Origin: Lepus europaeus
Lineage: Eukaryota > Chordata > Mammalia > Lagomorpha > Leporidae
Direction: 5' to 3'
Length of the DNA: 64,000 nt
NCBI RefSeq assembly: GCF_033115175.1
Contig: NC_084827.1
Location: forward strand, 62,247,201-62,311,200
Numbering within the stretch: position 1 is the first letter of the stretch; each line of letters starts with the position of its first letter. The notes beneath the pieces were generated by a model. The model did not search any database. It was not told the origin of the DNA and saw only the letters and a list, made by a program, of their open reading frames with translations. Both the position numbers and the translations under genes were made by a program. Below, one piece after another: positions 1 through 10,899 of this stretch.

Positions 1-39
1 TGCCTTGAAATAATAGCCCTCATTCCCAGGAAAGAGGAA

Positions 40-180
40 GAAGAATGGATACCATGAAGAGCTGTATGCCAACAAATTAGACAACCTAGCTGAAACGGCT
101 GAATTCCTAAGATACAAACTATCAAAACTGACTCAAGAAGAAATAGAAAACCCAAATAGACCAGTAAGTAAGTAAAGACA
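40..180 (+). mobile_element. LINE-1 ORF2 fragment
   Basis: The plus-strand translation contains YANKLDNLAETAEFLRY and KLTQEEIENPNRPV, matching the segment of L1 ORF2 next to the reverse transcriptase. It is a dead fragment. Confidence 0.7.
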
Positions 181-185
181 CTGCC

Positions 186-400
186 TTAGTCATCCTTATT
201 GGAATGCCAGTTTGAGTCCTGGCAACTCCCTTCTGATCCAGCTTCCTACTAATGGGCCTGGGAAGGCAGCAGAAGATGGACCAAGTACATGGGCCCCTGC
301 CACTCACATGGGAAACCCAGATGGAGTCCCAGGTTCCTGGCTTCCACCTGGCCCAGCCCTGGCTATTGTGGTCATTTGGAGAGTGAACCAGGGATGGAAG
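186..400 (+). mobile_element. CSINE, 5' and tail truncated
   Basis: Recognisable from the B-box-like GTTTGAGTCCTGG and the CSINE body (CTTCCTACTAATG, ending GAGTGAACCAGGGATGGAAG). It lies between pieces of a LINE-1. Confidence 0.85.
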
Positions 401-429
401 AAAATAGCAAAGTAAGTCTTCATGACTTA

Positions 430-777
430 CTTTGCAAGAAACTTATGCAAGTTTCCCATCTATGACAACAAAAACTCAAGCAATGAAAGAATAGGGAAAT
501 AACTTGGACTTTATTGAAATTTAAAACATTTGTGCATCAGAGGACACAACCCAGGAGAAGAGAAAAATATTTGAAATCATCTATTTGGTAAGTGTCTCAT
601 GTCCAGATATGAAAAGAACTCCATATTCAACAATAAAAAGACCACATAATTTTTAAATGGGCAAAAGATTTGAGTAGATATTTCTCCAAAGGCGATTGGC
701 AAGTGGTCAAAAACACACGATGAAAATATGTTCCATACCCTTAGTCATTAGGGAACTAGAAATAAAAACCACGATAT
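430..777 (+). mobile_element. Old LINE-1 3' part, first piece
   Basis: The sequence resembles mammalian-wide L1M 3' ends (phrases such as AAATGGGCAAAAGATTTGAG). It is cut by the SINE that follows. Confidence 0.6.
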
Positions 778-997
778 GAGGCAGGTGTTTGGTCTAGCAG
801 TTAAAACACAGGTTAAGATACCCACGTCCCACATCAGAGTACCTGGTTCTGACTTCTTGCTAGTACAGATCTTGGGAGGCAGCAGGTGTTGGCTCAAGAG
901 TTGGGTCCCTGCCAAGGGAGACATTTGTTGAGTTCTCAGCTATCTGCTTTGGCCTGGCCCAGTTCTGGCCTTTTAGGGCATTGGAGGAGTGAAAACA

Positions 998-1041
<44 letters not shown>

Positions 1042-1063
1042 CTCAAATAAATTAAAAAAGAAA
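778..1063 (+). mobile_element. CSINE inserted in LINE-1
   Basis: Full-length diverged copy with a (CT)n stretch of about 38 bases at 1000-1037 and the CAAATAAATT tail. It splits an L1M 3' end. Confidence 0.88.
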
Positions 1064-1546
1064 TCCACAATGTAACACCACTTCTCATCCACTAAAGCAG
1101 ACAACAAGAAGTATTAGCAAGGATGATGGGAAATTGGAACCTTCATACATCCCTGTTGTAAAATTCTGTAGGTAAAATGTAAAAGTATGCAACTACTTGG
1201 AAAATAGCTTGACAGTCCCTTAAAGAGTTTAATATAGATTTACCATATGACCTAGCAATTACAGTCCTATGTATGTGCTCAAAAAAGGAGAAGATGTACA
1301 CTCAAACAAAAACTTGTATAGAGATGTTTATAGTAGTCAATTCACATGTCCACCATGGATAAATGAGTAACAAACTATGGTACATCCATACATTGGAATA
1401 TTACTTAGCCAAAAAAAGGAATGCAGTACACATTCATAGTACAGTAAGGAAGAACCTTGAAAACATTATGTTAAACAAAAGAAATCAAGCAAACAAACAA
1501 AAAAAAGGCCACATGATGTTCAGTTCCAGTCACATGAAATGTCCAG
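1064..1546 (+). mobile_element. Old LINE-1 3' part, second piece
   Basis: Continuation of the L1M-like 3' region after the SINE at 778-1063. It has TATGACCTAGCAATTACA and a later TGGAATATTACTTAGCC phrase typical of these elements. It ends at another SINE. Confidence 0.65.
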
Positions 1547-1850
1547 GGGTGGGCACTGGAGCCCAGCAGATTAAACCACTGCTTGATAAGCCTGCATCCC
1601 ATATCAGTGTGATGGAGGTTGAATTCCACCTCTGCTTCTGATCCAGCTCCCTGCTGATACACCTGGAGGCAGCAGATGATGTCTTAAGTGCTTGGGTCCC
1701 TGCCACTCACATGGAAGACCCTGATGGAGTTCTGGGCTCCTGACTTCAGCCTGGTCCAGCCCTGGCTGTTGTAGGTATTTGGAGAGTGAACCACCAGTAG
1801 ATGGAAGATTTCTCCGTCTCTCTGCCTTTCAAATAAATTTTTAAAAATTT
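1547..1850 (+). mobile_element. CSINE
   Basis: Full-length copy with GATCCAGCTCCCTGCTGAT, GAGTGAACCACC and a CAAATAAATTTTT tail. Confidence 0.9.
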
Positions 1851-2309
1851 AATGTGGATTTTATGATTTGTAAAAATTTATAAATTTTTTTAAGCACCAC
1901 ACACCTAGTGAGGGACGCAACTACACAGCTTACTGAAGGCATGGACCAAGGCCAGGGCAGCAGGCAGCAAGCTGTGAGGCAGGGCTGCCTCCTCCCTGGG
2001 AGTGCTAGCCTGGGGCAGCCACCACACACCACCTCTCCTCCAAGGCCAGCCTCCCTGTTTGACACCTCCCCGGGCAGCTGAGGACAACTCTGGGTCCTTT
2101 GGCAATGCCACCCGTGAGTGATGTACTCCAACCCCACAGAAGACTCCATTTTGACGGATCCTATGAGTTTAAACCATCAGCATCCGAGTTGACCTTTACT
2201 TGGTTTGACATAAACACATCCAGACATCTCATCTTGCTGAGAAAGATTCATCTCATGAAGTCAGCGCAAGTAAACACCCAGAAACTTAAAAGGTTATGCT
2301 GATGCAATG

Positions 2310-2430
2310 TGAGTGCACTCCCCAGAAGTTCATGTGTTGGTAACGTGATCCCCAGTCTATCTGTGAGTGGTGTTAGGAGGTGGGGTCTCTGGGAGGCAGT
2401 CAGGATTAGATGAGATCACAAGAGTGGGGC
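2310..2430 (+). mobile_element. Possible MaLR-type LTR fragment
   Basis: AGTTCATGTGTTGGTAACGT followed by GGAGGTGGGGTCTCTGGGAGG resembles the LTR of old ERVL-MaLR elements. It is short and diverged. Confidence 0.35.
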
Positions 2431-2449
2431 TGCCATGATGGCACTGTGA

Positions 2450-2745
2450 CTTTTTAAGAAGAGAGAAAAGTCCCTCTCTTTATTTGTACAGTGAAAGGCA
2501 AAGACAGAGAGAGCGAGCGAGCTTCCATCCATTGGCTTTCTCTGCAAATGCATGCAACAGCCAGCACTGGACAGTTCGAAGCCAGGAACCAGGAACTGAA
2601 TCCCCTATGGGTGGCAGAGACCCAAGTGCTTGAGCCATCTCTGCTGCCTCCGCGGGCGCACATTAGCAAGAAACCGGAGTCAGAAGCGGAGCCAGGGCTT
2701 AAACTCAGGCACTCAGATATGGGATACAGGCAAACCAAGCCGTGT
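2450..2745 (-). mobile_element. CSINE, antisense, diverged
   Basis: Tail-first copy: GAAAGGCAAAGACAGAGAGA, then body in reverse to about CAGGCAAACC. Confidence 0.85.
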
Positions 2746-2799
2746 CTCAACTGCTCTGTCCAATACCCACCCCAAGTCTCTCTTTTCAGAAGATGTCTG

Positions 2800-2956
2800 A
2801 GGGGCCAGCGCCTGCAATTGCAGTCAGCATCCCATATGAGTGCCAGTTCAAGTTCTGGCTGTGTCACTTCCAATCCAGCTTCCTGCTAGTGTGCCTGGGA
2901 AAGCAGTGGAAGATGGCCTGGCCCAGCCATCTGGGGAATGAACCAGAGGGCAGAAG
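2800..2956 (+). mobile_element. CSINE, internal deletion
   Basis: GGGGCCAGCGCCTGCAATTG start, B box TTCAAGTTCTGG, and an early jump to GAATGAACCAGAGGGCAGAAG. It is about half length. Confidence 0.85.
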
Positions 2957-2999
2957 ACAGCATGTGTCTGGGGCCCTCTGTGCTGGGTCACAGGTGCTG

Positions 3000-4425
3000 A
3001 CTGGCAAACCTTCAGGAATTCTGCAGACTACTAATGTCACGTTGGTAGCTTGAAATGAGCCAGAGGTGGCACTTGCTGGCCCCATGTGGGGCTCAGGCTC
3101 CTGTGCCAGACCTTTGCAAGCCACGTCATTTGTCACCCAACACACTCCATGCTTTCTTAACCCCCGACCCTGCTGCACTGCTCTGCGTGCTCTGCCTGGT
3201 GCTGACTCCTTGTCCAGTGGGGAAGGGACAAGACTGGCAGATGCGAGGGCAGGGATCCAGCAGCCCTGCTGTGCACCAAACCAAGAGCAGGACAGCACAT
3301 GATCAGGTGCACGACAGCCCCGCAGACAAAGGTCATGAGGTGGGTATGACCCCACACCACGGTGGCCCCAGCCACTCAGCTCACATTCCTGCGGGCGCCA
3401 CCTCCAGTTCTGTCTCAAGGAGTGACAGGGACAGCTGGGTCCCCAGGCAGGTGGCCCTCCCACCTCCTCCCTGAGAACAGGGGTAACACTGTGACAGTAC
3501 AAGAACCTGGAGTTTTAAGTTCTAAAGTCGGTTTCTCCCCACCACACAGCCCCTCCCTCAGCAGCCACCATAGGCTCCACACCCTTCAGCCCCCAGCCCA
3601 GCCCCCTCCTGGGCTTCAGCTCCTCTACCCCCCATCCCACTGTGTCCCAGTGAGTGTCCTTACATGTGCCTCGGGCCAATCACAGAGCGCCTTCCACTCC
3701 CCCGCACTCCGCCCTCTGCTGCCCCCTCCACAGCCAATCAGTCAAGTGCTATTCGCTCTACCTCCCAGCCACCAAGGGGCTTCCCTGTTTGCTGGCATGC
3801 CACTTCCTGTCCTCTGCCTCCCAACCGCAGATGTCCCCGTCTCTTCCCCTGCAGCCCTTTCTCCAAGCAGCACGGGTGGTGGGGGGTGCGGGCTGGTAGG
3901 AAGAACAGGGAAAGTGGCAAGATCGATCCAGGCAGGAGGAGCAGCTGGGCATCACACAGGGGCAGTGGACACATGGACAGGGTGTCATGGCAGCTTCTGG
4001 GACAGGAAAACTCTCACCCCCTCCAAAGGCGGGGGGAGATGACCAGTGCCCCGCCAGCTGGTGTGGCCAGATCCCTGCATGCAGAGGGGCTGACACCAGT
4101 GCCAGCACTGACACCTCATGGGGCAGCGCAGACTTCAAAGGAGGGTATAGGCTTTCGCTCCCAGACAGCAGCAGCTGCGAGAAGCTGATGCAGGGAGAGA
4201 GCTGAAGAAAGGCGCCCACATGTTCACAAAGGACATCTCTGAACCGTGAGGCTGTGGCTGTCTCCTTCCCCCCTGCACTTTCCCTGCTGCTCCAGGACCG
4301 GCAGTGTTGCTGGGTTGTCTGTGACTGAGCCCACCACCTCCATCTCCATCTCCAAGGAAGGCCCAAGGGACTCAGGGGTGAGAGGACCCCTGGAGGGGGC
4401 AAGCAGGTAAAGGCTCCACCTGCTG
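3000..4425. other. Intergenic, no gene recognised
   Basis: GC-rich single-copy sequence with many short frames on both strands. None resembles a known protein, and no splice-bounded exon stands out. Confidence 0.5.
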
Positions 4426-4427
4426 CA

Positions 4428-4627
4428 GTGGCATCCCATATAAGCACCAGTTCAAGTCCCGGCAGCTCCACTTCCAATCAAGCTCTCTGCTGATAGCCTG
4501 TGAAGGCAGTGGAAGATGGCCCAAGTCCTTGGGCTCCTGCACCCTGGAAGAAGTTCCAGGTTCCTGGTCTCAGCCTGGCCCAGCCTGGCCATTGCTGCCA
4601 TTTGGGGAGTGAACCAATGCCCGGAAG

Positions 4628-4676
<49 letters not shown>

Positions 4677-4772
4677 CCCTGTTTCTCTCTCCCCCTCTCT
4701 TTCTCTCCCCCCCCCCGCCTCTTCCTCTCTGTAACTCTTTCAAATAAAATAAGTAAATTTCAAAAAATAAAA
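4428..4772 (+). mobile_element. CSINE with long (CT)n tract
   Basis: Full-length copy. The CT microsatellite at 4630-4675 is followed by a pyrimidine-rich block and an AAATAAAATAAG tail. Confidence 0.9.
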
Positions 4773-4774
4773 GG

Positions 4775-5745
4775 TGAGGAGGGAGAGAGAGAGGACCCTG
4801 GCCAGGGAACACAGCCATGCAGGACCTCACTTGCTGCCAAGCTGGCTGCAGCAGGAGGCCATGCCTCACCTGCGGTCTTTCCTATACCGGAAGTAGCCCT
4901 CTCACACACCTCTTCCCCCTGCCAGCACGGCCCTGCAGCTGTACCTGACGGCCCTGTTTCCCCCTCCCCTTCCTTCTCCTTTTCCTTTTCTAGAAAACCG
5001 AGGATGGGGAAAGACTCTTAGACAGGGGTACCCATCTCTCTGTTCCAAGGTCCCCAGGGGCTCAAGGTTTCCCAAGTCAGAGGAGCTGGTCTTGCCGCAG
5101 CATGGGCCCTGAGGCCAAGAAGGGAGGAGTAGGAAGTGGGGACTGGCTAGGTGGCCAGCCACCTGCTGTTGGGGACCTCCGGGGGACCTCCCTGCATCTC
5201 AGAAGGATTTGGGACCACCACGCTGCTCTACAGGGCACTACCCAGCTCTCTCCAGGTCCCTTTCCCAGATGACCCTGCAGGGCTCAAGGGTCAAGAGGCC
5301 TTGGAGAAGAGCAGGTTCCTTCCAGGCTGCTGCACTGGAAGGGGCCCTTGGGGACAGGCCCCTCCCACCCAGCCCTGAGTCATGCACTTGTACCCAGAAG
5401 GGTGCCAGAAAGGACCACCCAACACTGGCTGGCCACTGGCAGACACGTGACCCGCCTGCTGAGTCCGCTCCCTCCTCTGTAAAACAGCAACAGGGGCCTG
5501 AGAGCAGAGACCAGGCCAGGCCAGAGGGTTCTCTGTCCCCAGGCCACCCCTGGCAGCCTGTGCTTGGCCGCCACGTCTGGCCAAGTGCCCTGGCGCCATC
5601 TACCACATCTAACCAGCTGACCAGAGGAAGAGGAAGATTCCCCCGGCGGGGGTCGGGAAGCTGGTGGCTATTCCAGTGACTTTGGGCAAGCCCCCTCCCC
5701 CCCGCCTCCCTGAGCCCTGGCTTTCCTAGTGAGGGGACAGCTGTC
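4775..5745. other. Intergenic, no gene recognised
   Basis: Single-copy GC-rich sequence leading into the CpG island; SINE-free. If the island drives a minus-strand transcript, its first intron would lie here. Confidence 0.5.
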
Positions 5746-5927
5746 CTGTTACACAGGGCGAAAGCGGTGGAACGTGCTGGGCTCCACCTGCGGCTGCCCG
5801 CAGCCTGGTGGCAAGAGATGCAGGGGGCCGGGGTGGGAATCCCTGCCAGGACAGGGCGCTGCAGCCAGGGGCGGGGCGAGGGTCCGAGGGGTCGGGAGGC
5901 CAGGCCAGGGGCGGAGTCAGAGGCAGC

Positions 5928-5951
5928 GGGGGGGGGGGGGGGGGGGGGGGG
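5928..5951 (+). repeat. Poly-G run (24 G)
   Basis: Uninterrupted G run inside the CpG island. It is likely length-variable and able to form G-quadruplex on the plus strand. Confidence 0.95.
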
Positions 5952-6167
5952 CCAAGGCGAGCCGCTCCCGCGTAGGGGTCCCGGCGGGGGTCCTGCAGTC
6001 CGGCCTGTGGCGCCCTCCGGCGTGGGGTGGGGAGCTGTTACCTTCCCGTCATGGTGGCCGCGCACGCTGGGCCGGGGTCTCCTCCCGGCTCGCTCCACCG
6101 AAGCCGTCACCGCCGCCAGCCGCGCCCGCCAGCCCGTCCAGCCCGGGCTCAGAGCAGGGAGACGTCC

Positions 6168-6177
6168 AAAAATGGCC
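6168..6177. promoter_or_regulatory. CArG-type box (SRF site) in CpG island
   Basis: CCAAAAATGG fits CC(A/T)6GG exactly. It sits in the middle of the CpG island, a usual place for functional serum response factor sites in muscle and cytoskeletal gene promoters. Confidence 0.45.
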
Positions 6178-7235
6178 AAGAGCGGCTCCGCCCGGCCGAG
6201 AGCCGGGTGAAGACGAGAGGCGGAGGCGGCCCGTGGAGGGCGGGGGCCCGGGGGCTGGGGGCGCCGCCCCCGCGTGGCCCCGGCTCCGGGGACCAGGCGC
6301 GGGGCACGTCCTGGCCACCCGGACTGCGCTCGCCGCCTCCCGGATTCCCGGCATAGTTTTCCTTTTAAAGGGAGAGAAGCGGCCACAAGCGCGATGAGCA
6401 CCCCCGCAGCCGCGCCCACCTGCCCGCGCCGCCTCGCCAGCCCGCTGTGCGCACCGCCGCCCCGGCCAGACTCCGCGCCTCATCTCGGCGCCTGTGTCTC
6501 CCGAGACCTCCGTCTGGGCACTGCCGGAGGGCTGCGTCCACGCAGTGCCGTCCCCAAGGAGACCAAGGCCGAGGGCGACCCTTCCGTGGCGAGCTGGACC
6601 CCGCCTTTGAGTCCAGCGACTTCTTGCGTCCCCCTGCAGCTTTGCAGATGACAGAACCAAGCAAGGGCAGGCACAGCCGGGGAGCTCCCACTGACAAGCC
6701 ACGAGAAAACCACCTGCTGACAGAAAGCCACTGGGGGAATGTGGTCTGAGAAAATTCTAAACCAGCTAAGCAAACTAAGCAAAAATCTGACAGGACATGT
6801 AGCAGCTAAGACACTACACGAACACGGTGCAACCTTATACTTGCCCCCCTCAGCCTTGGCAATGGACAGAGGCTGTCTAGAAATGACCAGGCAAGGAGTA
6901 ACTGACAGTGGAACCGGGGCAGACACGTGGTGCACCCTCTGGAAAGACACCTGCTCCTAAGCAGCTGACAATTGGAATCGCCTGCAGTTGGCAGTTACTG
7001 CCACTTGTGATTTCGTGTGATTGCAATTTGATGGTTGGTTAAGCATTAAAGTATGGATGATTTCCTGATTCATCTGCCTGCACAGGGAGAAATGCCTTCC
7101 ATGATCACCAACACAGGAACACGCATGCCAGGGTGATGCACCAGACATCTATCCACTGCTGGGTCCTGAGTGGAATATTGGGGTCTAAAGGTGCCTGAGG
7201 GCTCCCTGGAGGGGGCCCCCTTCCCACCATGTAGC

Positions 7236-7564
7236 TTGTAAGTCTTCCTTTTATTTATCTGAAAGGCAGAGCTACAGAGAGGGAGAGACAGCGAGATGGA
7301 GAGGGCCTCCATCTGCTGGTCCAGCACCCAGATGGCCACAACAGGTGGAGCTGGGCCAATCCGAAGCCAGGAGCCAGGAGCTTCCTCAGGGACTCCAACG
7401 AGGGGGCAGGGGTTCAAGCACTTGGGCCATCTTCCGTTGCTTTCCCAGGCCACCAGCAGAGAGCTGGATAGGAAGAGGAGTAGCTGGGACTTGAACCAGT
7501 GCCTATATGGGATACCTGTGCTGCAGGCAGCGGCTCCACCCACCACACCACAGCGCCAGCCCCC
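7236..7564 (-). mobile_element. CSINE, antisense
   Basis: TTTATTTATCTGAAAGGCAG tail to CACAGCGCCAGCCCC 5' end. Confidence 0.92.
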
Positions 7565-7629
7565 TAGGCCTCCCTTTTTATGATTGCTGAGCACAGGGGG
7601 CTCTGTCTGCTGCTGCCATCCAGTATGCT

Positions 7630-7745
7630 GCATGCTGGGGCAGGGGGCAAACTCAGAACAGGTGGCCACTGTGGGCATGGCTCAGTCCCGCTGGCGATAT
7701 AAAGGCTCTGGGAGCCACAGCCAGGCCCCTACAGAGCAGCCAGAG
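7630..7745 (+). promoter_or_regulatory. TATA-type promoter candidate
   Basis: GATATAAAGG (TATAAAG at 7698-7704) is preceded by an E-box CAGGTG about 40 bases upstream and followed about 30 bases later by a CA-rich start region. A reading frame of 62 codons covers it but resembles nothing known. No exon or splice donor downstream is recognisable. Confidence 0.35.
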
Positions 7746-8093
7746 GTCAGGTGTGCAGGGAGGAGCTGACCATTTCCTGGAAGTGGGTCATTCATAGTTC
7801 CACTTGCTTGTTCATGAGTTCATTCAAGGGCATCTATGCCAGATGGTCCCGGCAGGAACAGCAGTGAGCATGGCGACTGCAGCAGGCTGTCATGCCACTT
7901 AGCCGGAGTAGCAGGGGGGGCTGGCCAGCTGCAAACAAATAAATCCACAAACGTGACTTGAGACAGGGACAAGTTCCACAAAGGATGATCTGAGAGGCCA
8001 GGAGTGATTTCGGAGCAGGGGACATTTGAGCCGAAACCTGAGTGAGGGAAAGGGCAGAAGGAGGGAGGGATGGGCTTGGGAGCACCAGGTAAA

Positions 8094-8111
8094 CGTGTGT
8101 GTGTGTGTGTG
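8094..8111 (+). repeat. (GT)n microsatellite
   Basis: Short GT repeat in intergenic DNA. Confidence 0.9.
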
Positions 8112-8918
8112 TTAAGAGGGAGGGGCCAGGGAAACTGAATGGGAGTTTGGCAGGGCAGGAGGCTGCACTCTGGCCATGACGACACTGTGGACCTCAGACA
8201 CGTGACTCTGAGTGAGCAAAGTCTGGGCAGCTGCTGCAAGGGACAGAATGGATGCAGGGGCCGTCTGCTTAGGGGCCATCTGCTTAGGGGCCGTCTGGAG
8301 CATCCCAGAGGTGATGCCTCAGGCCAGGAGGCAGTCGGGAATGGTGAGAAGGGGTCGGTCCTGGGTCTCCTTTGCAACCATCAGGACCTGCTGAGGACTT
8401 GGATGTGGGCTAGGTGTGGGCATGGCCGTGTTCATGTGAGCATGAATGGCAGGGCAGCCAAGAAGACACAGAGCTGTCCTTGTTCTGTGGGTGATGGCCT
8501 GGCGGCAGGGGGAGATGTATACCCACACTGTGATGTTGAAGAAGCCTCTCTGTGGATGGCAGGGGAGATGGCAGGTAGGGGATGGGCTCGGTGGGGAATG
8601 TCACCTCCAGGGTGACAAGTCCTGGAAGCTGAGTGGTGGGGGGAGGAAGAGGGCAGGAGAGCAGAGTCCCCCAGAAGCCCAGAGGGAAAGGGTTCCAGGG
8701 AGGAGGGTACAGAGGCCAGGGAGGGGTCTGGGTTTGGCCTGGAGAGTGAAGAGGTCAAGTTCAGCTGGAGAGGGGCAGGCAGGCTCCCTGCATGGCCCCA
8801 CCCTCAGGAGCACCCTTCACTGTGGCCAATGCAGATGGTGCTCCCCGGAGTAGGGCTCATGGCACCCAAGGGGGAAGGGAGCCAGGGAAAGTGGCACAGT
8901 TATTAGCAGGGAGGAGGC

Positions 8919-8934
8919 GGGGGGGGGGGGGGGG
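8919..8934 (+). repeat. Poly-G run (16 G)
   Basis: Uninterrupted G run in otherwise plain intergenic sequence. Confidence 0.95.
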
Positions 8935-9539
8935 TGCGCAGGCCAGGGGTTAGTTGGGTGGAGCTGCCACCCTATTATCTGAGTTACTCAGATAGCAAGG
9001 TTTGAATCTCACATTGAATCCAGTGATCCTGGCTGGGAGCAGATGGAACTCCCACTATCTTCAAGGTCAAGGTGGGGCCCCAAAGTGGCTGGGAGGCAGT
9101 GGGCGTGCAGGGCCTAGCTAGGTGCAGACTGACACCCTCTGGATCTCAGAGAAGGTGAGCACCCCCTGCACGTGGGGCAGATACCCTGTGCCCAGGGCTC
9201 CTGGGCCACACAGAGGGGCTGGGCTTCCCAGAGCCAGCATGACCTGATCAGCAGCATCAAGACGAGGAGGTCCTAGGGTTTCAAAAGCGCCCCCAGCTCC
9301 AAAGCCCAGCCCCCAGTGTGACCCTAGGGGCCAGGGGTCTTGCAGGATCACCTGCCACAATGATGAGTCCGGAGCTTCTTGAGGCTGGAATTTGTGTGCG
9401 AAGTGACCTGTGTGGATCTCTGGGAAGCTCCTGGATCAGTGCAGCTGGAGCATCTCCCTGGCCAAGCTGGCTCTGACACCTGCAGCCCTCAGCACACCTG
9501 CTGCTCTGAAAAATGTGTTTCTCCTTAGGAAGAAAGAAG

Positions 9540-10035
9540 TGCATGAAGATACTGGGGTACTTCAAACATTCGTAGAGGAGCTAGTGTTGCAGCAGGTTAA
9601 GCTGCCTGCCGCCTGCAACGTTGGCATCTCATATGAGTGGCAGCTCAAGTCCTGGTTACTTTCTGCTGCTGATCCAGCTTCCTGCTAATGCACCTGGGAA
9701 GGCAGCAGAAGATGACCTAAGGGCTTGAGCCCCTGCCACACATGGGGGAGACCAGGATGGAGCTCCTGGCTCCTGGCTTCAGCCTGGCCCAGCCCTGGCT
9801 GTTGCAGCCATTTGGGGAGTGAACCAGTGAACGGAGGATCTCTCTCTCTCCCTCTCTCTTATTCTGCCTTTCAAATAAATAAATCTCTTTTTAAAATTTT
9901 TTGTGGAAAACTGAATGAAAAGATACATTTTGCTTGGGTGTAAAGAAATTTTGAAATCTATGCATGTGAAGAAGCTTCAAAAAGTTGATGAAAAATGCAC
10001 GCTATGGAAAAACTTATGCATGGAGTTCAAATGTT
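9540..10035. mobile_element. MITE-like element split by a SINE
   Basis: GGTACTTCAAACATTCG at about 9555 and GCTTCAAAAAGTTGATGAA at about 9973 look like opposite ends of the element seen at 56.0-56.2 kb; a CSINE at 9585-9897 lies between. Decay makes the boundaries approximate. Confidence 0.3.
9585..9897 (+). mobile_element. CSINE
   Basis: GTTGCAGCAGGTTAAGCTGC start to CAAATAAATAAATCTC tail. It interrupts a MITE-like element. Confidence 0.92.
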
Positions 10036-10246
10036 TGTTCTTATCTTTTCATTGTTGAAGTTCCTGCGTCTCAGCAGGCCCTCAACTCATCAGCCTGGCA
10101 GGAAATGACCTCTCTGGCTCACGCAACAGCCCAGTGGAGAAAGTCGGTGGAATGATGGTCTGCTAATTCTTCCAGCACTTGTAGAAAAAGGACAAGAGAC
10201 CCAGGCACCCTTTGTAGTCTAAGACAAACACAGAACCTAGCATAAG

Positions 10247-10548
10247 GGGAGTGCATTTGGCCTCGTGGTTACTTCAGTCATTAAACGCCTGGGTTCCACG
10301 TCACTGAGCCTGGGTTTGAGACCTGGCTCTGCCTCCTGCCTTCAGCTTCCCTTAATGTGGACCTGAGAAGCAGCACTGATGGCTCTAGCAATTGGGTTCC
10401 TGCCAATCCAAGACCTGGATGGAGTTCCCACTCCTGGCTCTGACCCCGGCCCAGCCCTAGCTCTTTGGAGCATCCGGGAAATGAGCCAGCACAAGAGGGC
10501 GCTCTCTTCCACAGTCTACCTCTGTTTCTCAAATTAATGAATTAATTT
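10247..10548 (+). mobile_element. CSINE-like, highly diverged
   Basis: GGTTTGAGACCTGGCTCTGC (B box), CTGGCTCTGACCCCGGCCCAG, and a CTCAAATTAATGAATT tail. It is an old copy. Confidence 0.7.
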
Positions 10549-10564
10549 CTTTTTTTGTATATAT

Positions 10565-10858
10565 GTTTTAAAGATTTATTTTATTTTCTAAAAGGCAGGG
10601 GGACTGAAAGAGAGTTCCGTCTGCTGGTTCACTCCCCAAATGGCTGAGCCAAGGTGAAGCCAGGAGCCCGGAACTCCATCCAGGTCTCCCATGTGGGTGG
10701 CAGGGGCACAAGCACTTGGGCCATCTTTCACTGCTTTCTCAGGTGCATTAGCAGGGAACTGGATTGAACGTGGAGCAGCCAGGACTTGAACCAGCAGTCC
10801 GATGTAGGATGCCAGCGTTGTGGGCAGCAGCTTAACCCATGCACCACAACAGCTCTCA
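10565..10858 (-). mobile_element. CSINE, antisense
   Basis: AAAGATTTATTTTATTTTC tail to GCACCACAACAGCTCTC 5' end. Confidence 0.88.
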
Positions 10859-10899
10859 GGGGTGGAAGGAGAGCTGGGTAAAAGCACTTCACAACTTCC

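Larger units (their letters stand above)
5750..6650. promoter_or_regulatory. Strong CpG island, promoter of an unseen transcript
   Basis: CpG-dense, GC above 70 per cent by eye, with GC boxes (GGGGCGGGG near 5870) and no SINE. Frames are open on both strands only because of base composition. In human, the 5' end of LIMS2 (minus strand) is the next promoter at roughly this distance from SFT2D3, so this may be its promoter or first exon. I find no LIM-domain coding sequence in the window to prove it. Confidence 0.7.
7750..9535. other. Intergenic, no gene recognised
   Basis: Purine-rich plus strand with a GT repeat and a 16-G run. No exon or repeat family was recognised. Confidence 0.5.

Noticed and set aside
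2864-4477. 200-codon open frames in the left intergenic region
   Set aside because: No recognisable domains, partly made of SINE sequence, and no splice or promoter support.
5589-5604. Possible second CTCF site near 5.59 kb
   Set aside because: The first half fits (GCGCCATCT) but the last three constrained positions do not match the consensus.
5238-6419. 393-codon minus-strand open frame through the CpG island
   Set aside because: Stop codons are rare in sequence this GC-rich. The translation is Arg/Pro/Gly/Ala-biased without any domain, and the plus strand is equally open.
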